Source of the DNA: Rhizobium sp. L43
GTDB lineage: Bacteria; Pseudomonadota; Alphaproteobacteria; Rhizobiales; Rhizobiaceae
Direction: 5' to 3'
Assembly (NCBI RefSeq): GCF_002531725.1
Contig: NZ_NWSQ01000019.1
Location: 62,001-126,000, forward strand
DNA length: 64,000 bases
The notes under the pieces are model-generated. The model had not been told where the DNA came from and made no database searches. It worked only from the letters and a program-made list of their open reading frames with translations. The translations under genes were made by a program, and so were the position numbers. This document shows, in pieces, positions 24,952 to 33,375 of this stretch (position 1 is its first letter; every line of letters starts with the position of its first letter).

Positions 24952-25980
24952 TTAGGCTGGAAGTGTCACCATCTCGGCAATGTCTGACAGCGTCCCCAGT
25001 TCGATGTTGAATGCAGCCGCAGGCATCTGGCTTGCGGTGGGGAAGGCGCACAACCGCCACTCGCGCTGATAGGCGAACTGGAAATGCTTCAGGTGGACAG
25101 GCTTCTCGTTCCTATGAACGAACGAGCACGGGTCATAGTACTGGACGGGTCCGACCTTGATCTTCACGCCGGGCCACAGCTTCTTCAATCCACTCTGGAA
25201 CCGTGATGCGAAGGCCGTCGGCTTCCGGATGATGAGCGCTGCGTCGGCGCTGAAGTCATCCGGCATGCGCCGGTCGATGTCTCGGCAAGCGCACCATAGA
25301 ACGTAATCTGGGCATCGAACCGTCTCCTTGATGAAGCCATCCTCGATGGCTCCTTCGAAGCCCGTCGTCGTCTTCGCTCGCGTCCGCCCGGCTCGGACAG
25401 CCTCAAAAGCCGGATGGTCGAACTGGCGCTCGCTCTCCAGGTCATGCATCGCCTTCGATAGACTCGCCTGAGAATAGAAGGTGGACGGCGTGACACGCAC
25501 TTCGCCGTTGTTGAGCAGCTTCTCGATATGCTCTCGTTGGCCGAACTTCACGATCACGCCGTCGAGGGTCTCGGGATAGCCCTTAAAGAGACGCACACCG
25601 GTGGGTTCGCCTTTTGTGAAATACTTGTCCATCATCTCGTTGCCATCAGAGATGACCTTGGTTGGGATGCCGCCTCGCGTGCCGAACTCCATCGTCAGGT
25701 GGGTGAACAGGGGGCCGAACATACCCTTCTCGTCCGCGAAGTCTTCGCGCGGCGCGACCTGCCCCGCCGCCGTCAGGCGGACATTATTGTGGTATTGGTC
25801 CAGCCAGCGCTGGGCCAGATACGCGTCGCTCGCAAGCATGAGGTAGGGCGTCTGGCAATACTCGTAGCGCCACCAGTCACTCCGAGGCAGAGCACCCTTC
25901 TGGTCGATGGTGGCCTTGTAGCGGGCTGCGGAATGTCTCCAGTAAGCCGCTTTCTGATCGAGTGTACCACTCCACGACAT
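24952..25980 (-). CDS. Hypothetical protein (weakly DUF2971-like), divergent from the SIR2-like gene
   Basis: Protein of 342 residues from the ATG at 25980 (MSWSGTLDQKAAYWRHSAAR). No signal peptide or membrane span. The middle (GVIVKFGQREHIEKLLNNGE then VRVTPSTFY) and the end (LKHFQFAYQREWRLCAFP) recall DUF2971-type proteins, where an N-terminal block on a damaged or missing segment and a C-terminal F-YQ-EWR block are conserved. The resemblance is weak. It is divergent from a SIR2-like gene 133 bases away, as in two-gene phage-defence modules. The function is unknown. Confidence 0.55.
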   Translation of the reverse strand: MSWSGTLDQKAAYWRHSAARYKATIDQKGALPRSDWWRYEYCQTPYLMLASDAYLAQRWLDQYHNNVRLTAAGQVAPREDFADEKGMFGPLFTHLTMEFGTRGGIPTKVISDGNEMMDKYFTKGEPTGVRLFKGYPETLDGVIVKFGQREHIEKLLNNGEVRVTPSTFYSQASLSKAMHDLESERQFDHPAFEAVRAGRTRAKTTTGFEGAIEDGFIKETVRCPDYVLWCACRDIDRRMPDDFSADAALIIRKPTAFASRFQSGLKKLWPGVKIKVGPVQYYDPCSFVHRNEKPVHLKHFQFAYQREWRLCAFPTASQMPAAAFNIELGTLSDIAEMVTLPA

Positions 25981-26113
25981 CGTGCGAATCCTATGGGCTG
26001 CGCTTATCCGTGGATACTCTGGCCTCAGACGCCTTGCAACGATCGCGGGCAGCAACTCCAGTGGACAACTACTTGACTCATATGGAATCCCTGTGTTGGA
26101 ACGGAGGTGAGTC

Positions 26114-27238
26114 GTGGAGCAGGAATTGTCTTACAGGCAGAAGGCGGACGCCGCCGTGCGCGATCTCCTACTGGAGTTCGAGTGCCAGCCGATCCTGTTT
26201 GTCGGCAGCGGCTTGTCCAGGAGATATTTCGGCGCCCCTAACTGGCATGAGCTTCTGAAGGCGATATTCAATCGGATCCCTGACGGCCCCGACACATACG
26301 AGTACCTCCGGCAGAAGCACGACGACGATCCCATTGCCATCGGCTCTGTCCTGTCGGACATGGTCTTCGAGTGGGCTTGGAAGGAAGCGCGCGGAGAGTT
26401 CCCGGAAGAGTTCTTCAATTCGAAAGTTAGCAAGGATTCTTTCCTGAAGCATCTGGCGTGCCAGCATGTGGCGCAGATCACACCGGCGATAGCCGACATC
26501 GATGACGCTTCGATCCAGAAGGAACTGGAAGCGCTGGCGGTCATCAAGCCCCATGCTATCATAACAACCAACTACGATCTCTTTCTCGAGCAGGTGTTCG
26601 ATGGCTATGAGCCGATCAGTGGCCAGACCATCCTGAGATACAACACCAATAGCTTCGGCGAGATCTTCCATATCCACGGAGACGTGTCGGATCCCAAGTC
26701 CATCGTTCTCACCAAACGCGACTACGACGAGTGGACGGAGAAGAAAAAATACGTCTCTGCAAAGCTGCTGACCTATTTCGCCGAGCATCCGGTTTTTATC
26801 GTGGGCTACGGCCTAAACGATCCGAACGTTAAGGCGATCCTCCGGGACATCGGCGAGCTCGTCGCGGACGAGAATGGCCTCATTCCCAACGTCTACCAGA
26901 TAATTTGGCGGCCAGACGCTGTGGAAAAGCATCCGCCGGATCAGTCGATCTTCGCAGTCGAGGGGCGGGAGTTCCGGATCCGAGCGATCCATACGAACGA
27001 CTTTGACTGGATCTTCAAGGCATTGAAGAGCCAGTCAGCGCTTACTTCGATTAATCCGAAGCTCGTCCGCGCTCTCGCCGCTCGCACGATGAAGCTCATC
27101 CGACATGACATACCGTCCGGATCTGTGCAGGTCGACTACGATGTCCTTGAGCGTGTAGCCGCCGAAAGGACTTTCTTCCGAAGCTTCTGGGCATTACGGT
27201 CATCGATAACCCCAATCAGTCCCACCCCTATACATTGA
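26114..27238 (+). CDS. SIR2-like NAD-binding protein, C-terminus frameshifted
   Basis: The GTG at 26114 has a strong GGAGGTGA site. The SIR2_2-like fold shows ILFVGSGLSRRYFG (nucleotide loop), IITTNYDLFLEQVFDG, EIFHIHGDVSDPKSIVLTKR with the probable catalytic His, and FIVGYGLNDPNVKAILRDIG. Such proteins degrade NAD+ during phage infection in several defence systems. Near codon 352 an A seems lost; the annotated frame then ends in 20 unrelated residues at 27238, while the true C-terminus continues in another frame to 27468. The SIR2 domain itself is intact. Confidence 0.8.
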   Translation: MEQELSYRQKADAAVRDLLLEFECQPILFVGSGLSRRYFGAPNWHELLKAIFNRIPDGPDTYEYLRQKHDDDPIAIGSVLSDMVFEWAWKEARGEFPEEFFNSKVSKDSFLKHLACQHVAQITPAIADIDDASIQKELEALAVIKPHAIITTNYDLFLEQVFDGYEPISGQTILRYNTNSFGEIFHIHGDVSDPKSIVLTKRDYDEWTEKKKYVSAKLLTYFAEHPVFIVGYGLNDPNVKAILRDIGELVADENGLIPNVYQIIWRPDAVEKHPPDQSIFAVEGREFRIRAIHTNDFDWIFKALKSQSALTSINPKLVRALAARTMKLIRHDIPSGSVQVDYDVLERVAAERTFFRSFWALRSSITPISPTPIH

Positions 27239-27468
27239 CCCAGTTGTCTCAGCGGATCGGGTTGCCGAATTGGCAGGCAGCGAACCACCTTCTGAACAGG
27301 ATCAAGGACGAAAAGGGTATCGATCTTCGTTCATCGGACAACCGGTACCACTGTAAGATCAAGACCGGGAACAAGGCGTCGAGTATGGCCCGCAAGTGGT
27401 CCCACGAAGGAGTCGCGCTCCTGAAGAAGGTGCAGGATGGCGACGAGTACGAAGTGGCTTTGCAGTGA
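27175..27468 (+). pseudogene. Displaced C-terminal part of the SIR2-like gene
   Basis: One frame over from the SIR2-like gene, KDFLPKLLGITVIDNPNQSH leads to GLPNWQAANHLLNRIKDEKG and ARKWSHEGVALLKKVQDGDE, ending in TGA at 27466-27468. It reads like a small winged-helix or DNA-binding tail. Restoring one A in the GAAAGG run at 27170-27175 would join it to the SIR2 domain as a protein of about 450 residues. Confidence 0.65.
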
Positions 27469-27928
27469 GGATTCGTCTAAGGATTAAGTCCTTTGCCGAA
27501 GCTTGTAAGTTTGGCTGGCATACGTGGGTTTTAGAGAAAAAAGCAGAGTTGCTTCCATTTTTTCGATAACGCCTGAAACTTAACTGGTGGCATTTGGCGG
27601 TTGATATCATTGATGCTTTCGCTATGCTTGCCTATGGGGTTAATTCGCGTCTTTTTTGGTGGCTATAAACCGCTGCGGCGCACAAAAATTGCCGCGGAAA
27701 AATCTCAATAAAGTTTTCAGAATCTGCGCTTTTGGCGGCAACCCCAGAAGGATTCGGCGTTGTCAACTTTTAGAGCGAGGAGAACTTGGAGCGAGCACTC
27801 AGGCACGTGCTCCGAATGAACCATATAGCGGCCGGTTGATGTCCGTCAGTTCGCATTTATGGTGGCTACAGTTCGCGAACCGCAGGTGCGCGTTTGCACT
27901 TATGTGATGACAAAGATAGAGAAAAAAA
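27469..27928. other. AT-richer intergenic region next to tRNA-Arg
   Basis: About 460 bases with no credible gene. GGTGGCTA occurs twice (near 27657 and 27861) and CAGTTCGC twice within 30 bases (near 27847). The position between a defence-type gene and a tRNA fits an island end, but I found no second copy of the tRNA 3' end in the window. Confidence 0.4.
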
Positions 27929-28005
27929 TGGCGCACCCGACAGGATTCGAACCTGTGACCTTTGGAATCGGAATCCAACACTCTATCCAGCTGAGCTACG
28001 GGTGC
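27929..28005 (-). tRNA. tRNA-Arg (anticodon CCG)
   Basis: Seventy-seven bases fold as a cloverleaf. Acceptor GCACCCG pairs with CGGGTGC; anticodon stem TTGGA/TCCAA encloses the loop TTCCGAT with anticodon CCG; the T arm is ACAGG-TTCGAAT-CCTGT. The CCA end is encoded, and a run of T follows it as a terminator. It reads CGG codons. Confidence 0.95.
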
Positions 28006-28145
28006 ATGCCGAGGGCGGTTTGAATCGCCTGTCCGATGGGTGGTTCTTAGCCTAGCTTGCGGCCGGCTTCAATCGCGAAATTCTCAGAAATACCGATGCT
28101 TGCGGTTTGGCACGTGTTTTTATCCGTCAGCCTCCGAGAACGCAT

Positions 28146-28178
28146 AAAAAACTCCGCCGGCCTTGCGGGCGGCGGAGT
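28146..28178 (-). terminator. Rho-independent terminator of the xylFHG operon
   Basis: On the minus strand ACTCCGCC and GGCGGAGT pair around a GC-rich loop (28178-28151), followed by T5. It lies 29 bases after the xylG stop. Confidence 0.85.
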
Positions 28179-28206
28179 GGGTTGTCGTGGGCTTGTCGCC
28201 TTGCGA

Positions 28207-28989
28207 TCAGATCTGCATGGCGCCGGGGCCGGGGATGGCTTTCGGCGGCACCTTGCCGAGGATGATCATGCCGAGCACCTCGTCCTTGGTCACGTCCTCG
28301 GTGCGGGCGTGGCCCACCACCTGGCCGTTCTTCATCACCGAGACGCGGTCGGCGAGGTCGAAGACGTCGTGGATGTCGTGGCTGATGAGGAAGATGCCGA
28401 TGCCTTCCTTCTTCAGTTGCTTGATCAGCTCGCCCACCTGCGCCGTCTCCTGGGGGCCGAGCGCTGCCGTCGGCTCGTCCATGATCAGGATACGGGCGTT
28501 GAAGAGGATGGCGCGGGCAATCGCCACCGATTGCCGCTGGCCGCCCGAAAGCGCCTTCACCGGCTCCTTGAAGCGCTTGAAGTTGGGGTTGAGCCGCCCC
28601 ATCACCTGGCGGGCCGAGGCTTCCATCGCCACGTCGTCGAGCGTGCCCCAGCGGGTCTTCAGCTCGCGGCCGAGATAGAGGTTGGCGGCGGCGTCGACAT
28701 TGTCGGCGACGGCAAGCGTCTGGTAGATCGTCTCGATACCGTATTTCTTGGCATCGCGCGGATTGCGGATGTCGGCCGGCTCGCCGTTGATCAGGATCTC
28801 GCCGCCGTCACGCTTGTAGGCGCCGGAGAGGATCTTGATGAGTGTCGATTTGCCGGCGCCGTTATGGCCGAGCAGGGCCACCACTTCGCCGGGGTAGAGA
28901 TCCACCGAGGCATTGTCCACGGCGTGGATGCCGCCGAAGGAGATCGAGATGTTTTTCAGTTCCACGAGGGGAGTGCGTTGATCAGCCAT
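28207..28989 (-). CDS. xylG: Sugar ABC transporter ATP-binding protein, xylose type
   Basis: Protein of 260 residues with a single ABC domain. Walker A is LLGHNGAGKST, signature LSGGQRQSVAIAR, Walker B ARILIMDEPTAALG, and the switch His is in LISHDIHDVFD. The ATG at 28989 follows AGAGGAG. Most CUT2 sugar ATPases have two ABC domains; the half-size form is typical of rhizobial fructose and xylose systems. It drives the permease encoded just upstream. Called xylG because the binding protein is XylF-like. Confidence 0.88.
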   Translation of the reverse strand: MADQRTPLVELKNISISFGGIHAVDNASVDLYPGEVVALLGHNGAGKSTLIKILSGAYKRDGGEILINGEPADIRNPRDAKKYGIETIYQTLAVADNVDAAANLYLGRELKTRWGTLDDVAMEASARQVMGRLNPNFKRFKEPVKALSGGQRQSVAIARAILFNARILIMDEPTAALGPQETAQVGELIKQLKKEGIGIFLISHDIHDVFDLADRVSVMKNGQVVGHARTEDVTKDEVLGMIILGKVPPKAIPGPGAMQI

Positions 28990-29003
28990 ATCTGGGGCTC
29001 CTC

Positions 29004-30317
29004 TCACTTGGCACGGGCGCGATAGACGGTGTCGAGCCAGACCGCCATGACAAGGACGGTGCCGACGACGACGCTCTGCAGCGGGGTGTCGACATGCGCC
29101 AGCACCATGCCCGACTGCAGCGACTGCATGACGAGCGCGCCGAGCATGGCGCCGGCGATGGTGCCGGTGCCGCCTGCCAGCGACGTCCCGCCGATCACGG
29201 CGGCGGCGATGGTGTAGAGCTCGTCGAGCGTGCCCTGCGAGTTCGTCGCGGCGTTGAGGCGGGCGGTGGAAATTGCGGCTGCAATAGCGGCCAAAACGCC
29301 CATCAGTGCGAAGATGCGCACGGTGACCCAGCGGGTCTTGATGCCGGCGAGTTCGGCCGCCTCGGGGTTGCCGCCGATTGCGAAGACATAGCGGCCGAAG
29401 CGCAGGCGGGTGGCGATGAAGGTCATGATGATGCCGACGACGATGGCGATCAGCACCGGCACGGCGATGCCGTAGGGAATATCCAGGCCGGTTTCGGGCC
29501 AGGGGATATTGTTGGTCTCGGCATATTTCTTGGCGATATTGATCGGCCAGTAATAGCTGTTGGCGATCGAGACGGCGCCAAGGATCAGCACGCAGCTCAG
29601 CGTCGCCAGGAAATATTCCGCCCAGACCGGCCGCTGCGGAAAGCCGAAGCGGCGGCGCTGCCGGCGCGAGCCGATGATGCTGGCGATGACGAAGAGGCAG
29701 GCGCCGATGCCGACGACCCAGCTCCAGGTGGCGCCGATCGAGCCTTCTGCGCCGCCGCCCATGATGCGGAAGGTCTGGTCCATCGGCGCGACCGTCTGGC
29801 CGCTGGTGACGAGCCAGGTGGCGCCGCGCCAGACAAGCAGGCCGCCAAGCGTGACGATGAAGGAGGGAACGTTGAGGAAGGCGATGATCATGCCCTGGAA
29901 AGCGCCGATCAGGCCGCCGGCGATCAGGCCGATGAGCAGCGTGATCACCCAGGTGAAGGGGCTGTCGAAGCCGATATATTCAGGCAGGATCTTCGCCTGC
30001 GTCACGCCCATGATCATGCCGCAGAGGCCGAGCACGGAGCCGACCGAAAGGTCGATGTTGCGGGTGACGATGATCAGCACCATGCCCGTCGTCATGATCG
30101 CGATATCGGTCGTCTGAACCGAGAGGTTCCAGAGATTGCGCGGGGTCAGGAACAGGCCGCCGGTGATGATGTGGAAACCGATCCAGATGATGACAAGCGC
30201 GCCGATCATGCCGAGGAGGCGTGTGTCGATCTCGGTGGCGCGGAAAAAGCGGGCCACCGGACTGGCTTCCGCCGTTCGCGGTCCGCTTGAAGTCGTTGAT
30301 TTTACCATTTCGGCCAT
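29004..30317 (-). CDS. xylH: Sugar ABC transporter permease, xylose type
   Basis: Protein of 437 residues with about ten to twelve membrane spans. CUT2 permease blocks include VTRNIDLSVGSVLGLCGMIM, NVPSFIVTLGGLLVWRGATW, RYVFAIGGNPEAAELAGI and AAAVIGGTSLAGGTGTIAGA. The extra central loop with RRRFGFPQRP is typical of the longer XylH-type permeases. It forms the inner-membrane channel with XylG. Its gene ends 14 bases before the xylG start and lies 255 bases after xylF. Confidence 0.9.
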   Translation of the reverse strand: MAEMVKSTTSSGPRTAEASPVARFFRATEIDTRLLGMIGALVIIWIGFHIITGGLFLTPRNLWNLSVQTTDIAIMTTGMVLIIVTRNIDLSVGSVLGLCGMIMGVTQAKILPEYIGFDSPFTWVITLLIGLIAGGLIGAFQGMIIAFLNVPSFIVTLGGLLVWRGATWLVTSGQTVAPMDQTFRIMGGGAEGSIGATWSWVVGIGACLFVIASIIGSRRQRRRFGFPQRPVWAEYFLATLSCVLILGAVSIANSYYWPINIAKKYAETNNIPWPETGLDIPYGIAVPVLIAIVVGIIMTFIATRLRFGRYVFAIGGNPEAAELAGIKTRWVTVRIFALMGVLAAIAAAISTARLNAATNSQGTLDELYTIAAAVIGGTSLAGGTGTIAGAMLGALVMQSLQSGMVLAHVDTPLQSVVVGTVLVMAVWLDTVYRARAK

Positions 30318-30517
30318 GGGTTTGCCGTTCCCCCATTGTGTTTGGACGGACGCGCCGGCGTGCTCAAGGCTGCCGGCGGCGGCGTCTGTTCTTCAACTGA
30401 CCATCGCGATGCTTCCCGGAAACCGCACGCGTGGCGTCGCGACACCCTTCCGGCAGGGAATGAAAATCCGCGATGGCGCGGCGAGGCGGAGGAACTTCGT
30501 CGTTGGAGTTCCCGCAT

Positions 30518-30552
30518 CCGGCGCCGCAGCGGTCTTTCCGCTGCGGCGCCGG
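30518..30552 (-). other. Strong intercistronic hairpin after xylF
   Basis: CCGGCGCCGCAGCGG (30518-30532) pairs perfectly with CCGCTGCGGCGCCGG (30538-30552) across a five-base loop. There is no T run, so it is not a simple terminator. Between a binding-protein gene and its permease it probably protects the xylF mRNA and lowers downstream expression. Confidence 0.75.
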
Positions 30553-30572
30553 CAGTTCAGTTCAGGCGCTGC

Positions 30573-31613
30573 TTACTTGCAGGCGGCAACCGTGCCGGCC
30601 TTGACACCCTGGCAGGCTTCAGCCTTGGAAATCCAGCCGGCGTCGATGACGACGTTCAGATTGTCCTTGGTGATGGCAAGCGGCTTCAGGAAGACAGACT
30701 GCATTTCCACGCCCTTCGGGCCGCCCTTGAAGGCCTGAGCGCCGTCGACCTTGCTCATGTCCTTGCCGCCGGCGAGGTCGAGAGCGATTTCTGCGGCGCG
30801 CTTGCCGAGTTCGCGGCTGTCCTTCCAGACGGAAACCGTCTGCGTGCCGAGCGCGATGCGGTTCAGCGCCGCCTTGTCGCCGTCCTGGCCGGAAACCGGA
30901 ACGGAGCCGGCGAGGCCCTGGGCGTCGAGCGCGGCGATCGCGCCGCCGGCCGTGCCGTCGTTCGAAGCAACAACGGCGTCAACCTTGTTGTTGTTGGCGG
31001 TCAGGAACTGCTCCATGTTGCGCTGAGCGTTCTCCGGCAGCCAGCCGTCGGTATAGGCTTCGCCGACATTCTTGATCTTGCCGGCGTCGATCGCGGCCTT
31101 CAGCACTTCCTGCTGGCCCGAGAACAGGAAGTCGGCGTTCGGGTCGGAAGAAGAGCCCTTGATGAAGACGTAGTTGCCTTCCGGCTTGGCCTTGAAGACG
31201 CCCTCGGCCTGAAGACGGCCGACTTCCTTGTTGTCGAAGGTGATGTAGAAGGCGGCTGGATTTTCGATCAGGCGGTCGTAACCGACAACCGGGATGCCTT
31301 CGGCAGCGGCCTTTTCGATCGCCGGGCCGATGGCGTCGGAATCCTGGGCGAGAATGATCAGTGCGTTGGCGCCCTGCGAGATCAGCGATTCGACGTCGGT
31401 GAGCTGCTTGGCGGCCGAGGACTGCGCGTCAGCGGAAATATACTTGGCGCCCTTGGCTTCGAGAGCCTTCTTGATGGCGGCTTCGTCGGTCTTCCAGCGT
31501 TCTTCCTGGAAGTTCGACCAGGAAACGCCGACGACGAGATCGGCAGCCATGGCGGCGGTATGAACGGAAACGAGGATGGCAGCGCCGGCCATCAATTTCA
31601 AAATAGACTTCAT
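30573..31613 (-). CDS. xylF: D-xylose-type periplasmic sugar-binding protein
   Basis: Protein of 346 residues with a signal peptide (MKSILKLMAGAAILVSVHTA, cleaved near AMAA). The body matches XylF closely: VGVSWSNFQEERWKTDE, YDRLIENPAAFYITFDNKEV, DGWLPENAQRNMEQFLTANN, KVDAVVASNDGTAGGAI and VSGQDGDKAALNRIALGTQT. It captures xylose or a related aldose in the periplasm for XylHG. First gene of the operon, divergent from a ROK regulator. The ligand is inferred from homology. Confidence 0.92.
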   Translation of the reverse strand: MKSILKLMAGAAILVSVHTAAMAADLVVGVSWSNFQEERWKTDEAAIKKALEAKGAKYISADAQSSAAKQLTDVESLISQGANALIILAQDSDAIGPAIEKAAAEGIPVVGYDRLIENPAAFYITFDNKEVGRLQAEGVFKAKPEGNYVFIKGSSSDPNADFLFSGQQEVLKAAIDAGKIKNVGEAYTDGWLPENAQRNMEQFLTANNNKVDAVVASNDGTAGGAIAALDAQGLAGSVPVSGQDGDKAALNRIALGTQTVSVWKDSRELGKRAAEIALDLAGGKDMSKVDGAQAFKGGPKGVEMQSVFLKPLAITKDNLNVVIDAGWISKAEACQGVKAGTVAACK

Positions 31614-31698
31614 AATGTCCTCCCGAGTGAGTAGCGACCGGCCCAGCCCATGCTTCCTCCGGCCACCGCGTAAAGCTGTCGAGGAAAGTTCGGATTAT

Positions 31699-31717
31699 TT
31701 TCTCGACAGTCGAGAAA
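31699..31717. promoter_or_regulatory. Inverted-repeat operator between xylF and the ROK regulator
   Basis: TTTCTCGAC-A-GTCGAGAAA is a perfect 9-base-arm palindrome, 85 bases before xylF and 122 bases before the regulator gene. Its symmetry and position fit the binding site of the adjacent winged-helix ROK repressor. Confidence 0.65.
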
Positions 31718-31839
31718 TTTGATGTCAGAGATTTTTTCAGCTGTCAACACTGGACTGCCGGCTTAATTTCCTTGCGCAGCAGCGGCCGGAGATGCAGTGG
31801 AAAGCAGGAGTGAAGTAGCGGGAGGAGAGGGCGGCATTC

Positions 31840-33063
31840 ATGCTGACCAAGTCGAGCACGGAGCTGGTCCGGCAGAGAAACAGCGTGCTCGTGCTGTCCG
31901 TGCTGCGCCGCCACGGTCAGCTGGCGCATACCGAGATATCGGATTTCACCGGCCTTTCCTCGGCCACCATTTCGGCGATCACCACCGAGCTGGAAAAAGC
32001 CCAGATCATCGAAAAATCCGAGCAGCAGGCGGCCAGCGGCCGCGGCCGGCCGCGTGTGCTTCTGCGCCAGCGGCGCGATTGCGGCTATCTCATCGTCGTC
32101 ATCATCTCTTCGGATGCCGTGCAATATTCGCTGGTGGATTATGCCGGCAAGCTGATCGACCGTTTCAGCGAGGAGCGCTCGCATGATCCGGCGGGCGCCG
32201 GCCGATTCGTAGAAGGGGTGCGCGCCGGTCTTTCACGCATTCTCGATCGGTCGAAAATCAGCCAGGAAAAAGTGCTGCTGATCTCGATCAGCAGCAAGGG
32301 GCTGGTCAATTCCACCGAACCGGTGCTCCTCTGGTCGCCGATCTTCGGCAGCGATCAGATCGATTTCGAATCGGCGCTGCGGCCGGAATGGCAGGCCAAG
32401 GTCATCCTCGATAACGAGACGCTGCTGGTCGCCGCCGCCCTCGGCGCGCGCGAGGAGATCGTCAAGGGCGCCGATTTCCGCTCGCTCGCCGCCCTCTCGC
32501 TCGGCCACAGCATCGGCCTCGGCATCGTCCGGCGCGGCAATCAGACCGGCCAGGAGATCTCGGCCCCGAATTTCGGCCACATGCTGCACATGGCGGGTGG
32601 CGGCCTCTGCCGCTGCGGCACGCGCGGCTGCATCGAGGCCTATGCCGGCTTCTATGCCATCCTGCGCAGCGCCTTCGAAGTGCCGCTCGATACCATCCCC
32701 GCCAAATTCGTGCCGGTCGCCGAACTCGACAAGATCGCTGCCCGCGCCCGCCAGGGCCACCGCACCTCCGCCTTCGCCTTCCGCCAGGCCGGCCTTGCCC
32801 TCGGCAACGGCCTGTCGCGCATGCTGAGCCTCACCGAACGCATGCCCATCGCCATCACCGGCCCCGGCACCCGCTATTACGACCTGCTGCGCCAGGGCAT
32901 CGAAGAAGGTCTCGGCCAGTCGCATATCGTCCGCATGGAAGGCATGCCGGAGATCCGCGTCGTCGCCGACGAACCGATCCTGGTGTTCGAAGGCCATCTG
33001 AACCGGGCGCTGTCGGTGATCGACCAGGATATCGTGATCTCTGGGGGGCAGGGTGCGGAATGA
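31840..33063 (+). CDS. xylR: ROK-family transcriptional regulator, XylR-like
   Basis: Protein of 407 residues. The N-terminal winged helix-turn-helix reads HTEISDFTGLSSATISAITT. The C-terminal ROK sugar-sensing domain has the zinc motif LCRCGTRGCIEAYAG and LSLGHSIGLGIV. The ATP-binding DxGxT motif of ROK kinases is not evident, so it is a regulator, not a kinase. It is divergent from xylFHG and most likely represses that operon until xylose or a derivative binds. The name follows context; the effector is not proven. Confidence 0.85.
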   Translation: MLTKSSTELVRQRNSVLVLSVLRRHGQLAHTEISDFTGLSSATISAITTELEKAQIIEKSEQQAASGRGRPRVLLRQRRDCGYLIVVIISSDAVQYSLVDYAGKLIDRFSEERSHDPAGAGRFVEGVRAGLSRILDRSKISQEKVLLISISSKGLVNSTEPVLLWSPIFGSDQIDFESALRPEWQAKVILDNETLLVAAALGAREEIVKGADFRSLAALSLGHSIGLGIVRRGNQTGQEISAPNFGHMLHMAGGGLCRCGTRGCIEAYAGFYAILRSAFEVPLDTIPAKFVPVAELDKIAARARQGHRTSAFAFRQAGLALGNGLSRMLSLTERMPIAITGPGTRYYDLLRQGIEEGLGQSHIVRMEGMPEIRVVADEPILVFEGHLNRALSVIDQDIVISGGQGAE

Positions 33064-33115
33064 GGACGCATCTCCTCTTGCTCCTCATTCCCTTCCTCGG
33101 GCTTTGCCCGAGGGA

Positions 33116-33224
33116 CGTCACAGGAATCCAGTGCGCCCAAGTCCTTGGGCGCGAGAGACTCTCTTCAAGGCCCCATGGATTTATTCACCGCGCCGACGCG
33201 CGGTGGCTGGATTCCTGTGACGAG
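33116..33224. repeat. Palindromic intergenic mosaic element
   Basis: CGTCACAGGAATCCAG (33116-33131) is exactly inverted at 33209-33224. Two inner hairpins sit between: GCGCCCAAG/CTTGGGCGC near 33133 and CACCGCGC/GCGCGGTG near 33189. The layout resembles the RIME-type elements of rhizobia. Confidence 0.7.
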
Positions 33225-33249
33225 CACAGGAATGAGGGCGGGAGAGGTC

Positions 33250-33290
33250 GTGGCTCGACCGCGGTCGGTGCCGGCAGGCGGATGAGGGGC
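33250..33290 (+). repeat. Dispersed intergenic repeat, copy B
   Basis: GTGGCTCGACC to GATGAGGGGC matches copy A at 6856-6896. It follows the mosaic element inside the same intergenic region, so 33064-33375 is almost entirely repeat material with no gene. Confidence 0.6.
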
Positions 33291-33317
33291 TGGTCTCGGC
33301 GCTTAGTCATCAAACGC

Positions 33318-33341
33318 AAAACGGCCGGGCAATGCCCGGCC
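33318..33341 (-). terminator. Terminator after idhA
   Basis: GGCCGGGC (33323-33330) pairs with GCCCGGCC (33334-33341). On the minus strand a run of TTTT follows after one base. It lies 35 bases beyond the idhA stop. Confidence 0.7.
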
Positions 33342-33375
33342 ATCTCATGCACGACTTCCGATCGGGAGAGGACCG

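Noticed and set aside
27929..28005. attL/attR pair derived from the tRNA-Arg 3' end
   Set aside because: No second copy of the T-arm and acceptor sequence was found by eye in the window, and no integrase gene is present.
28842..30290. 482-codon plus-strand frame opposite xylH
   Set aside because: Asp/Gly/Arg-rich antisense pattern; the membrane permease on the other strand explains the open frame.
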